Assembly (NCBI GenBank): GCA_005888525.1
Contig: VBAB01000432.1
Coordinates: forward strand, 1 to 7,609
Direction: 5' to 3'
Length of the DNA stretch: 7,609 bases
Source of the DNA: Alphaproteobacteria bacterium
Lineage (GTDB): Bacteria > Pseudomonadota > Alphaproteobacteria > Rhizobiales > Hyphomicrobiaceae
This document shows, in pieces, positions 5,282 through 7,609 of this stretch; the first letter of the stretch is position 1, and each line of letters opens with the position of its first letter. The notes beneath the pieces are model-generated. The model did not search any database. It saw only the letters and a list, made by a program, of their open reading frames with translations, and was not told where the DNA came from. The position numbers and the translations under genes are program-made.

Positions 5282-6052
5282 CTAGCTGCGATTCTTGCGC
5301 TCGCGGATCTCGCCGAATATCTGCCACTCGGGCTTGGCGACCATGTCGAGGCGTTTCTGGATCGCCGGCACATGTGGACGCAGGAACGGGTTGGTCTCGA
5401 GCTCGAGGCCGATCGTGGTCGGCAGCGTCGCCTTACCGGCGGCGCGCAGCTGATCGACCTCTCTGGCGCGCTTCTGCAGCGCTTCGTTCTCCGGCTCGAT
5501 GGTGAGCGCGAAGCGGGCGTTGGCCTGCGTGTACTCGTGGCCGCAATAGACCGCCGTTTCCTTGGGCAATGCCTTCAGCTTCTGCAGCGACTGCCACATG
5601 ATCTGCGCATTGCCTTCGATGACGCGGCCGCAGCCGATGGCGAACAAGGTGTCGCCGACGAAGACCGCGTTAGCCGAGGGGATCCAATATGTAATGTGGC
5701 CGGCGGTATGTCCCGGCGTATCCAGCACCCGCACCTGGTGGGCGCCGAAAGCGAACGTATCCCCCTCGCCCACCTGCTTGTCGATGCCGGGGGTTTTGGC
5801 CGCCTCCCCGCGCGGGCCGATGATGGTGCACGCGGTCTCGGCCTTGAGCGCCAGGTTGCCACCCGTGTGGTCGTGGTGGTGATGGGTGGTCAGGATATGC
5901 GTCAATCTCCACCCTTTGGCCGCCAGCGCGGCGGTCACCGCATTCGCATCGGGCGCATCGATCGAGGCCACGACGCCTTGCTCGGCATCGCGGATCAGCA
6001 CGCCGAAATTGTCCGACAGGCACGGAAACTGGTGAATCTCGAGCTTGGGCAT
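5282..6052 (-). CDS. gloB: Hydroxyacylglutathione hydrolase (glyoxalase II)
   Basis: This 256-residue cytoplasmic metallo-beta-lactamase-fold enzyme hydrolyses S-D-lactoylglutathione to D-lactate and glutathione, the second step of methylglyoxal detoxification. Seen: the binuclear metal motif THHHHDH (residues 56-62, ligands His57, His59, Asp61, His62), TPGHTAGHI with His115, FVGDTLFAIGCGR with the bridging Asp134, and CGHEYT with His172. The C-terminal glutathione-binding domain ends in TNPFLRP (220-226) and a KPEWQIF tail. Length and all ligands match the family, so it should be active. The frame runs open upstream to 6406, but ATG 6052 gives the family N terminus MPKLEIHQFPCLSDNFGVLI. No good Shine-Dalgarno precedes it. 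It is divergent from the methyltransferase gene, a pairing I recall from many alphaproteobacteria. Confidence 0.96.
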   Translation of the reverse strand: MPKLEIHQFPCLSDNFGVLIRDAEQGVVASIDAPDANAVTAALAAKGWRLTHILTTHHHHDHTGGNLALKAETACTIIGPRGEAAKTPGIDKQVGEGDTFAFGAHQVRVLDTPGHTAGHITYWIPSANAVFVGDTLFAIGCGRVIEGNAQIMWQSLQKLKALPKETAVYCGHEYTQANARFALTIEPENEALQKRAREVDQLRAAGKATLPTTIGLELETNPFLRPHVPAIQKRLDMVAKPEWQIFGEIRERKNRS

Positions 6053-6202
6053 GAGGATAACTCGGGAGCTTTTGCTTGCTTTTTCGGTTCCTTGACGCAC
6101 CCTAACAGCGCACGCTTCGAATTCAACCGTCTTTGCACGATCGGGCGCGATGCTGCGGCCGGTCCAACGCCAGCTGTCCTGGGAAACGCCACCCGGTCCT
6201 CG
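6053..6202. other. Divergent intergenic region gloB / methyltransferase
   Basis: These 150 bases should hold both divergent promoters. A TTGACG at 6092-6097 could be a plus-strand -35 box, but no good -10 box follows at 16-18 bases. Bases 6113-6136 match part of the dispersed repeat (1619-1642) at 16 of 24 positions, possibly a decayed third copy. No RNA gene is seen. Confidence 0.4.
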
Positions 6203-6934
6203 ATGCAACAAGACGTCGCCGATCTTCGTGATTTCTACAATCGCCCGCTGGGCGGCGTCGTACGCCGGCTGCTGACGAGCCGTATCCGCTCGCGCTGGCG
6301 CAGCGTACAGGGCAGCCAGCTGATGGGCCTGGGGTTTGCCGCACCCTACATCGGCATGTTCCGCGGCGAGGCCGCCCGGCTCGGGGCACTGATGCCCGCC
6401 AACCAAGGCGCCCTGGTGTGGCCGGCCTCAGGACCCGTGCACAGCGTGATGGTGGAAGAGGCCATGTTGCCCTTGGCCGACTCCTCGATCGACCGGCTGC
6501 TCGGAGTGCACTGCCTGGAAGTCTCGGAAAGGACGGAAGCGTTGCTGCGCGAGATATGGCGGGTGGTCACGCCGGAGGGGCGGGTGCTGCTCATCGTCCC
6601 CAACCGACGAGGCATATGGGCCAGATTGGATTCCACGCCCTTCGGCCACGGCCGGCCCTACAGTCGCGGCCAGCTGGAGCGGTTGCTGGGCGATGCCCTG
6701 TTCACGCCGCTGGAATGGGCGAGCGCGCTCTTCATGCCGCCACTCGACCGGCAGTGGCTGGTGCGGTGGGCGACCGGGTTCGAGCGCATCGGCGCGCGGC
6801 TGTGGCCCGGATTCGCCGGCGTCATCATCGTCGAGGCCAGGAAGGAGCTGATGGGTGCCATCCCCAAGACCGCGCCGGCGCGGCGGGTGGAGCGGCTGGC
6901 CACCGCGGGCGGCACAATCAAGCGTGGCGGGTAG
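6203..6934 (+). CDS. Class I SAM-dependent methyltransferase (Methyltransf_11-like)
   Basis: This 243-residue soluble protein is of the kind commonly found next to gloB in alphaproteobacteria. Seen: an N-terminal DLRDFYNRPLGGVVRR; LMGLGFAAPYIGMF (40-53), the place of SAM-binding motif I though not the classic D-x-G-x-G-x-G; MLPLADSSIDRLLGVHCLE (88-106), the conserved post-motif II region; EIWRVVTPEGRVLLIVPNRR (117-136), motif III; and WARLDSTPFGHGRPYSRGQL (139-158), a family signature. The substrate is unknown and it is likely cytoplasmic. ATG 6203 is chosen because the recognisable N terminus starts there. The open frame extends far upstream, but over gloB on the opposite strand, and no Shine-Dalgarno is visible before 6203, so a leaderless or poorly initiated message is possible. 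The gene ends 39 bases before the convergent DUF1343 gene. Confidence 0.85.
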   Translation: MQQDVADLRDFYNRPLGGVVRRLLTSRIRSRWRSVQGSQLMGLGFAAPYIGMFRGEAARLGALMPANQGALVWPASGPVHSVMVEEAMLPLADSSIDRLLGVHCLEVSERTEALLREIWRVVTPEGRVLLIVPNRRGIWARLDSTPFGHGRPYSRGQLERLLGDALFTPLEWASALFMPPLDRQWLVRWATGFERIGARLWPGFAGVIIVEARKELMGAIPKTAPARRVERLATAGGTIKRGG

Positions 6935-6942
6935 CAGCGCGT

Positions 6943-6958
6943 GGGACCGTCGGGTCTC
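6943..6958. terminator. Weak hairpin between convergent genes
   Basis: GGGACC (6943-6948) and GGTCTC (6953-6958) pair as a 6-bp stem with one G-U and a GTCG loop, followed by GCTTTGCT. It sits in the 39-base gap between two convergent genes, where a shared terminator would be expected. The U tract is poor. Confidence 0.28.
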
Positions 6959-6973
6959 GCTTTGCTCCCCAAC

Positions 6974-7609
6974 TCAATAAAGAAGGTACTGTGCACGCTT
7001 CGCCTTGAACTGGGCGACCTCGGCCTGCCAGGCGGCGATGATGGCGGCGCCGTCGTTGCCGGCGGCGAGCATGTTGTGCAGTCGCTTCGTGCCGGCAATG
7101 GCGTGGAGCATCTTCAGGTTGGCGAACAGCGGCGCGACGGACTTGGACCGCGCCGCGGTTGCGATTGCAGACAGCACGTGCATGCCGACCTCGAGCGGCT
7201 CGATGCGCGCGACATCGGTGACGACGACACGCACGCCGTGCAGGCTCGTCCCCTCGAAGCGAGGGTGCGCGGCCACTCCTGGGATCGAGCGCGGCTTGAA
7301 GGTGGCCGTCTCGAACTTCACGCCGGGAAGGCCAAGCGCATTCAGTCGCGCCACGATGCGCGGCGCGTCGAGCCAAGGCGCCCCGAAAAGAGAGAAAGGC
7401 GTAGGCGTGCCGCGGCCCTCGTTGACCTCGGCCTCGCCGACGATACCCATACCCGGGTAGACGAGCGCCGCCTCGAAGCTCGGGATGTTCGGGCTCGTTG
7501 CCACCCACGCACGCTCGGTCCGCGGCCAGCGCATGGACCGCTGCCAGCCCTGCATCTCGACGATCTGCAATTCGAGAGCGCCGAGACCACTGAGCCATGC
7601 TTCTCCTTT
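6974..7609 (-). CDS. DUF1343 / NamZ-type exo-beta-N-acetylmuramidase, C-terminal part
   Basis: The minus-strand frame is open to the window edge (it reads KGEAWLSGLGALELQIVEMQ before any usable start), so this is the C-terminal half of a roughly 380-400 aa protein. Seen in order: MQGWQRSMRW, SPNIPSFEAALVYPGM, NEGRGTPTPFSLFGAPWLD, RLNALGLPGVKFE, then a looser region with HGVRVVVTD and the ending AQFKAKRAQYLLY. The GWxR-W, SPNxPxxxxALVYPG and SEGRGTxxPFxxxGAPW blocks are hallmarks of DUF1343, whose Bacillus subtilis member NamZ releases terminal MurNAc from peptidoglycan fragments. That points to cell-wall recycling, often with a secreted enzyme; a signal peptide would lie outside the window. 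The catalytic N-terminal domain is not visible. The gene is convergent with the methyltransferase and seems intact where seen. Confidence 0.88.
   Translation of the reverse strand, partial: KGEAWLSGLGALELQIVEMQGWQRSMRWPRTERAWVATSPNIPSFEAALVYPGMGIVGEAEVNEGRGTPTPFSLFGAPWLDAPRIVARLNALGLPGVKFETATFKPRSIPGVAAHPRFEGTSLHGVRVVVTDVARIEPLEVGMHVLSAIATAARSKSVAPLFANLKMLHAIAGTKRLHNMLAAGNDGAAIIAAWQAEVAQFKAKRAQYLLY

Noticed and set aside
5372..6202. Upstream extension of the methyltransferase frame to 5372
   Set aside because: The extension lies on the strand opposite gloB, whose catalytic motifs are certain. Recognisable methyltransferase sequence starts only at 6203.
6053..6406. N-terminal extension of gloB to 6406
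   Set aside because: The extra 118 residues overlap the methyltransferase and do not resemble any glyoxalase II. The family N terminus starts at 6052.

Overview
The window is GC-rich (about 65-68% by eye) with gene content and intergenic repeats typical of an alphaproteobacterium, in the Rhizobiales or a Reyranella-like Rhodospirillales lineage. The glyoxalase II gene beside a divergent methyltransferase, the polyprenyl-phosphate sugar transferase with an O-antigen ligase behind it, and the 28-nt AGAGCAGGATC-type repeats all fit that group. The taxonomic call rests on recalled protein and synteny patterns, not on a search.

Layout. (1) Bases 2-544, plus strand: 3' end of an amidohydrolase-2 (TIM-barrel metal hydrolase) gene cut by the window edge. 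(2) 657-1540, plus: a D-2-hydroxyacid dehydrogenase gene that has lost about 24 codons internally and is out of frame after the loss, so I call it a pseudogene. It lies between two inverted copies of a 28-nt repeat (579-606 and 1609-1636). (3) 1541-2299: about 760 bases without a convincing gene. They hold one repeat copy, an AT-rich island with two inverted repeats, and a cluster of four GGCACTCAA-type half-sites. (4) 2300-5094, minus: a two-gene surface-polysaccharide operon. The polyprenyl-phosphate hexose-1-phosphate transferase (5094-3520) is followed 12 bases later by an O-antigen ligase/polymerase (3507-2347) whose 3' end carries a second out-of-frame deletion. (5) 5095-5281: intergenic region with a near-consensus sigma-54 promoter facing the polysaccharide operon, an inverted repeat over its predicted start, and a 12-bp palindrome about 100 bases upstream. 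(6) 5282-6052, minus: gloB (glyoxalase II). (7) 6203-6934, plus: class I SAM-dependent methyltransferase, divergent from gloB. (8) 6974-7609, minus: C-terminal part of a DUF1343 (NamZ-type exo-beta-N-acetylmuramidase) protein, 5' end outside the window.

How the genes work together. The sugar transferase would load the first sugar phosphate onto undecaprenyl phosphate, and the ligase/polymerase would act on the finished lipid-linked glycan at the periplasmic face. The other genes are housekeeping or accessory enzymes with no evident common pathway. I see no CRISPR, phage, toxin-antitoxin or clearly novel system. The observations most worth checking are the two frame-breaking deletions of the same phase, the candidate sigma-54 control of the polysaccharide operon, and the structured non-coding region 1800-2150.
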